Source: Pterobdella sp. o SKG-2022
Taxonomy: Eukaryota > Annelida > Clitellata > Hirudinida > Piscicolidae
Direction of reading: 5' to 3'
Length of the DNA stretch: 64,000 nucleotides
Assembly: GCA_964035795.1 (NCBI GenBank)
Contig: OZ038322.1
Location: forward strand, 960,781-1,024,780
Part shown: positions 50,201 to 61,912 of the stretch, one piece after another
Position numbering within the stretch: the first letter of the stretch is position 1
Layout: each line of letters opens with the position of its first letter
Made by a program: the position numbers and the translations under genes
The notes under the pieces: generated by a model
What the model was told of the DNA's origin: nothing
Seen by the model: only the letters and a program-made list of their open reading frames with translations
Databases searched by the model: none

Positions 50201-52958
50201 AGCTGAGATGGAGGTATGATGAGGAAATAGTGGGTGGCAGAAGGAGTGTGATCAAGAGGATCACCGAGAATGATGACACACCTCGACGTGGTATGGTTTT
50301 GTGTGTTGTGGAGGTCGAGGGTCGAGAGAGGGTGGTGTTGACTGATGGCTGGTACTGCATCAAGTGTTTGTTTGATGAAGCTCTGTGGTCGTTTTTGCAG
50401 AGGAAGAAGATCAAAATAGGTACAAAGTTGGTGATATTTGGAGCAGTGCTGGTGGGGAACACCCAGGCATGTAGCCCTCTGCAAGCCCCTGAAGACATGG
50501 CGCTTAAAATATCGGCAAACTCCACCCGCAGAGCCCTGTGGCATGCCAAGTTGGGATGTCTGGTGAGCAGGAAGGTGTTCAAGATAGCATTAAATTCAAT
50601 AGTGTTGAATGGGGGTACGGTGTGTTGTGTGGATGTGGTGGTGGTGAGGAGGTACCCCAGGATGTTTTGTGAGTGGGTGATGGAGAACGTCAAAGGAATC
50701 GTGAGGTCTGAACGTCTGGAAAAAAAATTTGCTGATGCTTTTGAAAGAAAAAAACAAAAAGAATTGGAAGAATTTTACGAAAAATGCCAATCAGATTTTG
50801 AGAAGAAAAAAACAAAAAATAGAAAAAATCATATGTGTTCAACCGAAATGGAGACCAATGAAGAAGAGGTGGAGGAGAGGAGGAGGGAGATGGAGGTGTT
50901 CATGAAGGAGAGGCTGCAAGAGTGGAAGGTTGCTCACCCAGACAGGAAGGTTAGAAGCTTGCTCAAGTTCCAAGTGAAGGGGTGTCACTGGTCTGATGTC
51001 GACTCTGCCTTTTGTGAGTTTTTGGAATGTCTTGGTGAATTTTTATATCATTTGAGGATTTTTATGGCATTCAACTTTGAATCCTAATAAGAATATTGAA
51101 TACGTTCAGTAGAGGTGAAATGTTTTTATATATAGTGTTAAAATGAATTATTTTTTGATGGAACACACGATGACACAATAGCATGTTGGTTGACCGTTCG
51201 AGACATGGGTGGTGAAGTGGATGAGTTGATGCGTGAGGGTAAGAGGATGTTGATAAGCAACCTCACAGTTCATACCGATCGACATGCCCGCATCCACCTC
51301 AACACCTGCAGGTTACACCATCAATACTGCTCATTTCCATGTTTAAATATCTTTTAATTGAGTTCAGTCAAAATCTAAATTTAATAAAAATTGAATGAAA
51401 TCTCATCTCACTAATGTTCAAAACACCGCAGAAGCTCAAAATTCCAGACTCTTCCCATCGACCACAACTTCCTCGACCTTCTCTTTCAACCCAGACATAC
51501 CTCCACCTTCCAACACATTCACTCCGAGTGTCTCAGTTGTGAAGTCACCCACCATGAATTTGACGTGGTTTGTCTCGTGGTCATGGTGACTGAAATGTGT
51601 AAAAGTGAATCAGGATTGCAGCAGATGATATATGTGGTGGATGAGGAGGGTGGTGTAGGGAGGTTGAGGTTCTGGGGAGGCTTGGTGGCCTATGGTGTTG
51701 AGTCGTTGATAAAAGAAGGCCTGATAATCGCATGTTCAAACCTCAAAGTTGATAAGTATTATTGCCGAGACATCAAAAAAGGATCTTCTCTCAACCACAG
51801 TTGTAATACTAGTTTCAATAAAAGCACACTTTCTTCATACCAGCTTATGAACAATTCAAGCAGCAAAAATATTTCCAAAACATCCAGTAATTATCCAACA
51901 TTCTTCTTCGATCAAAGCTCCCCTAACTGCAGCAACTTTTCCACCGCAGCCACACCATCCCAGTGGGTACTGATGCAAGTGAATGACCTCACAGAGTTCA
52001 CTACCCGCCCTCGATCTCCTCAATTGAAGTGCAGCTTCAATGCCCTTAATGCTAAACTCAAAGTCAAAAAGAATCACATATTATCAATCAAAAAGGTTGT
52101 ATTGAACTCCATTTTGTCCAAAACAACCAACAAACGCCAAGAAACATCGTTGACTCTATGCAGTTCTACTTTATCAAACTCATCCTTCTTACTCAATAAC
52201 ACTGAAATAGACAATAACAAAGAAAATTTGAGTTATAAAAGTACACCAGGGAAAGAAGTAGAAACGGGCGAAAAGAAAGATGGCGACAATCTCTTGAAAT
52301 GCAGTCAGAACTCGCTGGTTAAAGACACGCCGATGAAGAACAACCAATCAGGTCGCATCCTCAGGTCACATGCTAGAGCCAGTGGACTCAAGGGGAAGAG
52401 AAAAAGTAAACTTACGATATTTTTTTAGTGACTTATTTAGAGCAAATTAATTTTTTTCATTTTTAAAGTTGTATTTAAAAAATGAACTAAAACCTTAAAC
52501 TGTTAAATGTTTTAAGCTGTATTTTGAAATCAATATCTCCAGGTGAGAATTCAGATTCCAATTCAAGAGAAAAGATTCGCAAACGTGAAACGAATTGTTC
52601 TCCAGCAGGCAACGCTAGCCTCCAATGTCACAGCATTCTCGACACCACAATCTTCACCACCTCTCTTGTGTCTCAAGTTTCAGATGACAATATCTCAGAA
52701 ATTGTTTCTACTCAGAAAATCACCTCTAACACAACCGATGATGTAGGCGTTGAAGAGGCCATTGTATCAAAAGACGACGAGTCTTACATAACTAGTTCGT
52801 ACGTGGATCAGGGTAAGGAGGGCTTGTGTTACGAGAGCAGTGTGAGAGACCTTGATGGGGCCATGTTTGATGATGATACTGGTGTTGGTAAGATGGAGTA
52901 CAATGAGGACTTGTTGAGTGGCGTTGATTGGATGTCTGAGACCCAGTTTATATATTAG
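44205..52958 (+). CDS. BRCA2: BRCA2 DNA repair protein, complete
   Basis: Loads RAD51 on single-stranded DNA in homologous recombination. Exons: 44205-44283, 44340-47525, 47786-51013, 51182-51311, 51432-52405, 52543-52958 (8013 nt, 2670 residues). A PALB2-binding-like motif DLGETNLDWENEL starts at residue 27. Five BRC-type repeats start near residues 931 (GFTTGKGG), 1054 (GFRTAGGD), 1124 (GFKTANGH), 1460 (FFQSVRGR) and 1520 (LFQTANGK). The helical domain/OB1 has QGWVCNHYRWVVWKLASME, RSVIKRITENDDTPRRG and LTDGWYCIKCLFDEALW; OB2 has PLQAPEDMALKISANSTRRA. A short coiled tower lies at about 2064-2145, the rest of OB2 runs through exon 4, and OB3 is in exon 5 (RLRFWGGLVAYGVESLI). Asn-rich tracts separate BRC repeats. 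The donor at 47526 is one of two phase-compatible choices (also 47538). AATAAA at 53061. Confidence 0.95.
46896..47015 (+). repeat. Asn-rich coding minisatellite in BRCA2
   Basis: Units of about 30-36 bases, aacctcaacataggaaacaa plus caacaaaaacaa, repeat four times in frame and encode NLNIGNNNKNN-type units. They lie directly before the first BRC repeat. Confidence 0.8.
47170..47405 (+). repeat. AAT/AAC-rich coding tract in BRCA2
   Basis: Low-complexity run of aataat and aacaat codons encoding mostly Asn with Asp, Ser and Lys, joining BRC repeats 1 and 2. Antisense frames here (poly Ile/Leu) are artefacts. Confidence 0.8.
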
Positions 52959-54036
52959 TTAATCTTCTGTGTTCGTCTCTCGTTATGATTTTATTTCTCT
53001 AATTCACCGCCAGTATTTTTATTTCATTTTTCAATTGTTTTTTGTTTCATTTGGGTTCTCAATAAAGTGTACATTAAAGACTTAAAAATTTGATTTTTGT
53101 AGCAATTTAAACTATTTTTTCAAATATAACAAACCCATAATTTCATTTAAAAATACTTCACAATTCTTCAACCACGCAAGCTCCAACTCACAAGTTGTTT
53201 GGAGCTTTTAATAATTCTCAACTAAAAAAGCTTCAAATATAATTATTTTTGCTTTCACTAAGCGTCAACCAATCAAATATGTTTTTGTGAGGTTGTCGCA
53301 ATGTATGCTTCGGTAAAACTGCGAAACTGAAACGTACATTTTTTAGTTTATTCAAACAAACCTGGTAATGAAAACATTTTCTCGAAAAGCTTTGTGCAAA
53401 ATAAATCTTTTATAGTGTTACTTTAAATAGAATATAATTTCAAGGTTCTTATTAATTATGGAGCTTAAGTGATCATTGCAGAGTTCATTGGTATTTCATC
53501 ACTTCGAAACCTCCAATTAATTTTTTATTTTCATGAATAGCTAGTTGTATGAAAATTCAGTAAAAACAAAATTAAATGATGTTTATAAATTTTAAAAAAT
53601 AATTTTCAAAAGAATTTAGAGACTTCAGGTTACCCTATATTTCGAGTAGATAACATTGCGGTTTCTTCTGACTTTAACTAGCAATACTTTTTTGTAAGTT
53701 TTATTAATGGATGATTTTCCCAACATTTTATTGAGGTGATAGTTTTTCATATTATGTTAAACTGAATAAATTAAAAAGAAAATGTGCCATTAAGCTTTCT
53801 AACTTTATGTTATGTAAAAAAATTTAAAACTAATTTTTAACATTAGTTGAAATATTTTTATTTAGGACAAAAATTTCCAACGTTACTTGATTGCTTTTGG
53901 ATACTTGAAAGTGAATAGTAAACTACACAATTTTTTTTTACTCCAATTCGTATTTAGGAAAAGTGAGACAAGTAAAAAATATAAACTAAGTATTAATCAT
54001 AATTATTTATTTGAAAGAAACTTCAAATTTATAACA
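52959..54036. other. Intergenic region BRCA2 to BTB gene
   Basis: Begins with the BRCA2 3' UTR (AATAAA 53061-53066). The remainder is AT-rich. The open frame of the next gene extends left of its first ATG but only with non-ATG codons. No other feature was seen. Confidence 0.55.
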
Positions 54037-55344
54037 ATGCCAAACAATTATTTTTTAATTTCTGCTGAAGGGCCACTGGTGCTTAATAATAACTTATTAA
54101 ACAGGATGGAGCACTTAAATTATGAAAATTCAGAAGAGGACATAGAAGATCTATGGCATGAGCAAAGAGATCATTTTGATGATTATAACTTGGATTATAA
54201 TGATGGTAGAGATGTTGGAGTATGGGACCGTGATGATTATGATAATGATGATTTAGATTATAATGATGATGAAAGAGATGAAGTGTGGGATAACAATGAT
54301 TATAATGATGGCAGAGATGTCGGAGTATGGGACCATGATGATTTAGATTATAATGGTGATGAAAGAGGTGAAGTGTGGGAACACAATGATTATGATGATG
54401 ATGATCCTTTAGAATTCAATGATGATGAGAGGGATCACATATCATACAAAGATGATGAAAACACAGATGATGACTCCAGTGAGGTAGAACTCCGAGATTC
54501 ACATATATACATTCCCCGAGAACATGCAAACACAGTTCTTTTAATGCTTAAAAAACAGTATGAACAATCACAAAACCTTGATTTAATAATCAAAACTTCA
54601 AATGCTGAAATAAAAGCCCATAAATGCCTAATTGCCGCTTGTAGTCCTTACATCAACACTTATTTCCAAAACTGCTCCAATTCAAATAGTATAGATTTGT
54701 CTCACCTCAATCCAGAATGTGTCAAAAAAATAATCGATTGGTGTTATTCTGGCTATATGAAAGTTTCAATATCCGATGTGCAAGATTTTCTTATTTCCGC
54801 TGATTTTTTATGTATCGACCATGTTTTCAAGAATTGTACAGATTTCATCCTCAAACGACTCACACTCGAAAACTGTTATGAAATATTTACCCTTTCATGT
54901 AATTTCCAGGCTTGCGATTTCAAAAACAAAGTGAAACGTTACATGCTGAATAACTTTGGGCAGCTTTTTAAACAGGATCTGGATAAGCTGCCGAAGGAGG
55001 AGCTGGTTGAAATCATTGCAGACTCATCTCTGGTGTTGGCAGATGATGATGGTTTTCCCATAACAGATGGAGACCTGGAGTTCAAGTTGTTACATATTAT
55101 TAAAAAGTATCTTTCTGATCATTCCTTACTGAATTATTGGCCTAATATTCTTAAACATAGTCTTCGTTTATCCTTGATGTCTGAGCAACAACTAAAAGAA
55201 ATTATAGAGGATTTCAACAAAAGTTTAGAGTTTGAAGATAAAAAAGTGTGTGTAAAGTTGTTGAAAGATTCATTGCAGTGCAAGAAGTCAAAAAAGCCTG
55301 AGAATTCTATTTGGTTGAAACCAAGAATCAATCTTGAGAGTTAG
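54037..55344 (+). CDS. Intronless BTB-BACK protein with acidic repeat N-terminus
   Basis: Single exon of 435 codons from the ATG at 54037; an in-frame ATG at 54106 (MEHLNYENSEED) is an alternative start. Residues about 25-150 are strongly acidic and repeat DGRDVGVWD, DLDYNDDERDEVW and similar units. The BTB domain follows: LDLIIKTSNAEIKAHKCLIA, ACSPYINTYFQNC, IDLSHLNPECVKKIIDWCYS, GYMKVSISDVQDFLISADFL. A BACK-like region has NCTDFILKRLTLENCYEIFT and a helical tail. No Kelch repeats follow, although the BTB-BACK order is that of KLHL proteins, usually cullin-3 adaptors. AATAAA at 55402-55407. The lack of introns among intron-rich neighbours suggests a retrocopy. Confidence 0.85.
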   Translation: MPNNYFLISAEGPLVLNNNLLNRMEHLNYENSEEDIEDLWHEQRDHFDDYNLDYNDGRDVGVWDRDDYDNDDLDYNDDERDEVWDNNDYNDGRDVGVWDHDDLDYNGDERGEVWEHNDYDDDDPLEFNDDERDHISYKDDENTDDDSSEVELRDSHIYIPREHANTVLLMLKKQYEQSQNLDLIIKTSNAEIKAHKCLIAACSPYINTYFQNCSNSNSIDLSHLNPECVKKIIDWCYSGYMKVSISDVQDFLISADFLCIDHVFKNCTDFILKRLTLENCYEIFTLSCNFQACDFKNKVKRYMLNNFGQLFKQDLDKLPKEELVEIIADSSLVLADDDGFPITDGDLEFKLLHIIKKYLSDHSLLNYWPNILKHSLRLSLMSEQQLKEIIEDFNKSLEFEDKKVCVKLLKDSLQCKKSKKPENSIWLKPRINLES

Positions 55345-55599
55345 TTTTAACAATCTTTTACCTTTTGAATGTTGGAATTATTTTTTATCTTTTCAATGAT
55401 GAATAAATTATTCTTATTTTTAGAAATTTATCCATCAATTTAATTGCTAGTTGATTATCTTTCTCAAAGCAAGATGCTTGAAATATTTCATCTGTAGAAA
55501 TATACCAAATGACTAAGCAAATGTGACCTCATTGGAGATAAATCAGTGAAAAATGACATTGGTCAAATGTCCCTGGATGATGATTCCAAAAAAGTAGCA

Positions 55600-55935
55600 T
55601 GGAGATAGCATTACCTGCATCTACTCAATGTGGAGTTTCCCTGTAATTTGTCTAAAGTGCATTCCGTGGGAGATCCCAGTGAGCCTATCACCACAGAAAT
55701 GGCCAGAAAAGCCATTAATAAGTTGAGATTTGGAAAAGCAGTGGGTCCTTTAAATATTACTGCCGAACTGCTTGAATCCTCTGGTCCAGGTGGTACTAGT
55801 ATGATTTGAGATCTCCTTGAAGACATCATCTTTGAGAACCATATACCGTCTGAGTGGCAGGAAAGTCACATAGTCAGTGTATATAAGGGTAAAGATGATG
55901 CTTTAAACAAATCAAATTATAGAGGTTTAAGATAA
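55600..55935 (+). pseudogene. LINE reverse-transcriptase N-terminal fragment
   Basis: Translation gives EMARKAINKLRFGKAVGPLN, a stop, then DLLEDIIFENHIPSEWQESH and IVSVYKGKDDALNKSNYRGL. The pattern AINKL..GKA.GP....E....., (I)PSEW..S.IV.VYKGKGD....NYRGL is the opening of animal LINE reverse transcriptases. An in-frame TGA marks it as dead. Confidence 0.75.
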
Positions 55936-56150
55936 TTGAATAATCGGCCCACCCATGTGTTTCGAAGATTTTTAAAAGTGGTGTTGGTGGCCAACGTAAA
56001 GTCATTAAAGGTCAGACCATTTGAATTGTGGCTTTTTTGAATTGTGCATCTCTTATTTCCAATTTTGCTGTTGAAGTCACTACCAATGAAGTAAATGTTT
56101 AAGTTCTTCATGCACTTTTTGAAGGTTTCATAAAACTCTTCCAATTCTTT
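55920..56150 (-). pseudogene. LINE endonuclease fragment
   Basis: The minus frame from 56144 has IYFIGSDFNSKIGNKR and DFTLATNTTFKN, matching the GDFNA.IG block and following segment of LINE apurinic endonucleases. It is adjacent to, but opposite in strand from, the reverse-transcriptase piece at 55.6 kb. Confidence 0.6.
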
Positions 56151-56266
56151 GGCTTTGCAAAAAGTTAATTTTTAGCTTTATTATCGTTTCATGTTATTTT
56201 TAAAAAACAATTAAATTTGAATTTTATTTCTAAAAACATAACACATCCGCACACATTTCTTGGTAG

Positions 56267-57252
56267 GGTTACGTTATTACAATTCATCTGAACTGGCCAC
56301 CTCCTACATGCATGAAGACCAAAGTGTACCAGAACCATTTAATGATATTGACTCCAGAAAAGGAATACGACTGTTCTTCATAGTGGCAATGAAGGTCCGA
56401 GTGAGGTCATGGGGAAGCACCATGGTGGTTGGAGGTGGGTGATGGTGGTTGATGGGTGGTGAGAGAGTAGTTGGTGGTTAGTGAGTCTAAGATAGTGGTT
56501 GGGGGAAAGAGGGGGGGAACATGATGGTGCGTCGTAATATGGTGGGTGGTAAGTAAGTAGATGGGTGGCAAGGAAGTGAGAGTAGATGTTTGGTAATTAA
56601 AAGTTTTATATTAGCATATTGTTTTTCTTTCAGCTTATTTTATTTTATAATTATTAAAATGTTTAAACTCAAATTTTTCCATTTTTTTCCATCATGTTTT
56701 TGTTTGTATTCTCATGTTCACCATTTGTGTACCCATTATTAAATCTTCAAGCTTTTCTGTATTAGTTAGTGGTTTGAATATTTCGCGATAATTTTATTTT
56801 TCTCCAATATCTCAACGCACATTCATGAGTTCTTCAAAACTTATCTCAACAAGTTGATTTAAAAGTAATAATACATCAATCATCTTTGACTTCTCCCACC
56901 ATCTGCAGGCTTAGAAATTACATACAACAATGGCAGCGTTATAAACCATGGAGGCAACGATCCAGAATGGCAGATCAACAGTTTCCAGCTGGATGCTGGA
57001 GAGAAGATAACCAGTGTGGTGATCAAGAGTGGTTGGGTGGTTGACAGCTTGCTGTTCCGAACAAACAAGCAGAGATCTTTTGGTCCATATGGCGGCGATG
57101 GTGGTGGTGAAAGGATCATAAAACCCAAGCCATCAAATGGTTTTCTAGGCACCATCAAAGGCTGTGTTGTCAAGTCGATGGGAAGTTTGTTGATCAGGAA
57201 GGTTTCTTTTGTTTGGGGTTACCTTAAAAAGTCCTACGCTGTATCATCCTGA
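56267..57252 (+). CDS. Jacalin-type lectin domain protein, 3' exons only
   Basis: Two exons, 56267-56434 and 56909-57252, phase-compatible. The first starts inside a codon, so 5' exons are missing; none was found in the LINE-rich stretch upstream. The second reads as a jacalin-related lectin fold: LEITYNNGSVINHGGND, EKITSVVIKSGWVVDSLLFR, FGPYGGDGGGERI, then GFLGTIKGCVVKSMGSLLI and a TGA. The ITSVxIxSGxVVDSLxF and GPYGGxGG motifs are diagnostic; such domains bind mannose-type or glycosaminoglycan sugars (compare ZG16). The upstream exon (MHEDQSVPEPFNDIDSRKG) is not recognised. Possible AATAAA at 57493-57498. Gene boundaries to the left are unknown. Confidence 0.75.
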
Positions 57253-58585
57253 GTCCATTTTGAGTCCCACAATTATCATAACTTGTTCAAGCTTCATTCA
57301 TTCGATTTTAAATCTTCTTTTCCTCTTATGTCTTAGTTACATCATGATTTCAGATTGATAAAACAATAGGCTACTTCCTACCACCTTTCTAATGAAAAAT
57401 TTTATTTTATCAGTTCTGTAGACCACCATCATATATACTGTCATTTTTCAAAACGCCTTAGAATTTATATGTTGGCAGTTATGAATTTTTTGAATAAAAA
57501 TGATAATTTACGTATAATTTATTTTAATATTCGAATGTTTAGGGTGTATGTATTTTCGAATTTTCAAAAACATTCACGCGAAGTATTTAAATTTGTTAGG
57601 TTGAGTTTTTTAGCCATAAGCTCCCATGTTGATATAACGTGTTCAAATCTAATCGTTAAAAACCTATAATTATTCGTCAATGATTTTTGGAAATTCTGAA
57701 ATATTTCAATAAAAATCACCAAATTTTTTAGATAGCTCAAACGTTCCTATTGGTCAAATAAGACTTGAAGGAACTAACTAGTTAATCGTAATGAAATAAT
57801 AGATATATTTATGGATTTCTTCATCCGAATCACTCAAAACACTTGCTGAAACAAAGTATATATGTAAAAAATGTGTTAGCCCAGCACTAGACCAAACTCG
57901 GCAACTTCAGACAGCTCTGTCATTTGAACTACGAAACATCGCACTAATGAACTAGCACGAATTGAGGCAAGATCTCAAAATTTCGCTGGTGCGTTCCAAA
58001 AAAAAATTCATTTTAAAAAACAATTCATTAGCGTCATAGGTTTTAGTTATCTTCTTAGTTATGTGATAATTCTATCGAAAGCTTTTAGAAATAAACTTTA
58101 AAATATTCATTAAGTTAAAATATGCTCCACTACCCGAGACAAATATATTTGGGTTTCTATTAATACAAATAGCTTTTTAAATTAGCATGGAGCTAAGTTT
58201 ACTATTCTAGATTATTGACGATATTGCCAAAGTGAATCGGTAGAATTTTTTAAAATTCCCTTATTATGTGGCCGTTTTCAGCAAATATTATAAAAAATAA
58301 ATCTCTTTAGTTCTTCAAGTGAGGAGCAATGTTTCAAAAACTGACTGTTTTATTGACCAACCACAAAAAAATTCGTAATGAGATGCAATCAAAAATTCAC
58401 CTCACATTTAAAATTTCAACAATTTTTATAAATAATTTTTCAAGGAATTACACGCTAATGTTAAATACAAAAATAGATGCCTAAATCTAAATGGGAATCT
58501 TTCAAGGATGAGACCGGAATCAACTCAAAACAATTTAAAATTCGAACATGACAACAACCTCGATTCAACTCTGTCTTGAAACTTT
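57253..58585. other. Convergent intergenic region
   Basis: Between the lectin gene (+) and the carbonic anhydrase gene (-). AT-rich, with a possible minus-strand AATAAA at 58348-58353 for the carbonic anhydrase. No exons or clear repeats. Confidence 0.5.
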
Positions 58586-61293
58586 TCAACCACAACTGAT
58601 TATCTTGCGGTCATGGAGGGGACAAATAGGACGGTAGTTCTGCAGAATCTTCCCTCCAAACTCATCCTTCACCTCAGCTGCGTCCTTTTTGTAGGACTTC
58701 AGCGTTCGGAATGTGTTCAACTGTTGGTGGGTTTGTAGTAAATTTGGTCACCCCTATTTGGGGTGTGGGAAGTAATAAAACATTAATGGTGAAAAACAAA
58801 ATTTTTGAACACAGTGTTTTTGATAAAACACGAATCTTTTTGTTAACAGTGTAACATGTTCATGTATGTGAAATAACTGTCAACAAAACGCTTCATATTT
58901 TATAATAAAAATATTTATTATTCAAAAGTTTCCTTATTTCATTTTGGCTTGATAAATCAATAATGATTCCTCCATGGTGGGAACACAAAAAAGATAGACA
59001 CCTGGCTCTCAGAGACTTGAATGGGCTCCCTCATTAAAATGAACCTAGCAGACTCGAAGCAGGGAGGCGTGGTCAGAGAGCCACTGTACGTCCAATAACC
59101 GTGGTTGCCTGGATGCGTTTGTGATCAGTTAGAACTTTTATGGAATATTACAATTTCATTATTACTTATTTATGAGTTCTTTATCTTCACTAAATTATGG
59201 AATGTGTTTAATTTAAAATCATTCCCCATAAGCCACAACCATGAAATTCTATACAAATGCTTGCTTTAGAACCTACCTATCTCTGCCTGATTCACAAACC
59301 AAATCTTGAATACGCCATAATGATAACAACAAAAGTCACTCAATCAAACACAAAACCTGCACCCGAGACCACAAACTGGGGAGCAAGGAAGCAGGATCGA
59401 ATCCACTGGTGAGCTCAACAGTGTCCCCAGAATGCTCGATCTTGCCAAAGTGGCACAACAGCTTCTCCAACTCCTTGTTCGCCTTGCCAACCTGTGCGTT
59501 TGAGTGTTTGAAACCACCCTGCCATATTTTCCCCTTACTGATCAGCACCCATTTTCATCATTTGAACTATCCGAGTTTTTTGGTAATACTTCAAAAAAAT
59601 GAAAACTATTGAATAATTACCACGTAGTGATAATTCAAAAATTGTTAACTACCACAGTGAAGCTCCAACGTGACAAAATCACTCAACTTACGATCCTTTC
59701 ATGAAAAAGATTCACATCATCCAATAAAAAAGTAACATATTGATTTATGAACTTAGCATGAGCAGATGCAAATTTAAATTTGTCAATACTGTCTTAAAAT
59801 TAAACTTCAAACAAGCTATGTATAACTCGTTTAAAACACCCACTGTTCTTACATATTTAATTATATCAACAACAACAATAACTCAACACCAACAACAACA
59901 ACAAAAACAATAAATCAACACCAACAACAACAATAAATCAACAACAACAACAACAACAATAAATCAACACCAACAACAATAATAAATCAATAAAAACAAC
60001 AACAACAATAAATCAACAACAACAACAATAAATCAACACCAACAACAAAAATAAATCAACACCAACAACAATAATAAATCAACAAAAACAACAACAATAA
60101 ATCAACAACAACAACAACAATAAATCAACAACAACAACAATAAATCAACAACAACAACAACAACAATAAATCAACAAAAACAACAATAAATCAACACCAA
60201 CAACAATAAATCAACAACAACAAATCAACACCAACAGCAACAATAACAACAATAAATCAACACCAACAACAACAATAAATCAACAAAAACAACAAATCAA
60301 CAACAACAATAAATCAACACCAACAACAATAAATCAACAAAAATCAATAAAAACAACAACAAATTTGATAAAATAGTTTACAACAACCCTCCATAAGACT
60401 AGCATAAATTATCAACTCCTTTAGCGGGGTTCTATCCAACGTTGAACATTATCTGGAAGATTTTAAACCACCTCTCTCTTTATCCCCTAAAATCCACCAT
60501 CACTACCCGAAAACTTCTATCACACAACAGCACCCAACCACCCATCACATCCCACAACCCAACCACCACACCCACCACCTCCCACCCAACCTTAAGGAAG
60601 GCCCCTGTGACAGCCAAACCATTGGAGCACTTGACTGCTTCTTCGAAACTTGTGTACAACTCTTTGTTCCAATGTACGATGTGCAACTGTTAGGCAATTT
60701 GTGAATGCAAGGTAGCTTTGGTATGAGCAAGTGTTAGGCAAGGTGTAGAATAGGAAGCTTGTTTTAGTACTGGATAAATGACGGGGGATTATTATAACAA
60801 TCACAAATGCATTAAACAGGTCTCACAATGCTTTGAACATCATCAGCCAGTTCCATACATTAATATTCATATTTCAATACATCAGCTATGAATATTGGTT
60901 GATACTTGTCAATCTTTCCCCCACCTACCTCTCCCGCAAATGATTGCCCATCCACGTGATGTTCTGAGCCTGCAGTGAGGTGGTGGTGTGAGATGGTGGA
61001 GTAGAGGGTATGGTGTGGTGTGGAGGTGAGGTGGTGGATGATGGTGCCAGAGAGAATGGAGGTGGTGAAAGATGATGAAGTAGGAGAAATGAGAATATCA
61101 AAATTTTCATTATAAATATATATACATTAAATCATCACTGATAGTATTTTATGCTGGCTGATATTCTCTTATGATCTTAAATATCTCTCTCACAACAATG
61201 ACAACAATAAAATTCATCGTATACCGGTCTGGTTGTTTCTGCCCCAGTGGAAATGGAATTGCACGGGTTCATAGGGGAATCTCAAAGGACCTC
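58586..61293 (-). CDS. Alpha-carbonic anhydrase, 5' exons missing
   Basis: Zinc enzyme that interconverts CO2 and bicarbonate. Exons in transcript order: 61293-61225, 60969-60929, 60686-60591, 59491-59377, 59108-59002, 58720-58586, phases consistent. Zinc ligands are visible as FHFHW (two His) and LHIVHW (third His). GSEHHVDG, GLAVTGAFLKVGKAN, FDPASLLP, YWTYSGSLTTPPC (with the Thr gatekeeper) and NYRPICPLHDR are family hallmarks. The frame ends KIISCG at a TGA with no GPI signal or membrane segment, so it is probably cytosolic or secreted. The N-terminal exons (including the proton-shuttle His and the signal-peptide region) were not found up to the right edge. Which CA class cannot be told. 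Confidence 0.9.
59868..60362. repeat. AACAATAAATC minisatellite
   Basis: About 500 bases of units such as caacaacaacaataaatcaa and caacaccaacaacaataaat with variable numbers of caa, in a carbonic anhydrase intron. Confidence 0.95.
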
Positions 61294-61912
61294 CTTTTAG
61301 ATCTTCAAGTAAATAATAATAATAACGATAATGTAAAAGTATTCAAATAATAATAATATTAATCATAGAATAATAGCAATAATAATAAAATAACAATAAC
61401 AATCATATGACAAGGCAATAAAAACATTGAGAGGGAATATTATGAGGGGAAACAAAATACATTTTTATTCGGTTCTCTACACTTCAAAGGAGGCAGACGC
61501 AGGCTGGCAACTTGTGCAGAACCATAATTCAAATGGTTTTTTTGGATATTTTTAAGTGCCATGTTTAAAATAAAAGACAGGAACATTGAAAACAGATGTC
61601 CGAGAGACTTTGAGAAGCGCATGTCATAAATATTAATTTTATAATAACGCTAGTATGCTTCTTCAATACATTTCGTCTATGGGTTGATATCATGTGTTAT
61701 TTAAGTCTTTTATCCAATTCAAAACAGTGAGAATATTTTTATCTTTAAAATCGATAAAGAAGATGAATGCATTCATGAAGAATTTAATAATAATAAAAGT
61801 AACAATAACAACAATATTAATAAAAATAACAATAATACTTTTCAGAGACATCTTGTGTATGTTTTGTATAGCAATTAAACTTTAAAAACATCGATTGAGG
61901 ATTCATACCTTT

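Noticed and set aside
51014..51087. Read-through C-terminus of the long BRCA2 frame
   Set aside because: A good donor (gtgagt) at 51014 joins in phase to 51182, which continues OB2; the frame beyond the donor has no similarity to the family.
59868..60362. CRISPR-like array
   Set aside because: Units have no constant repeat with unique spacers; it is a caa/aat minisatellite in a eukaryotic intron.
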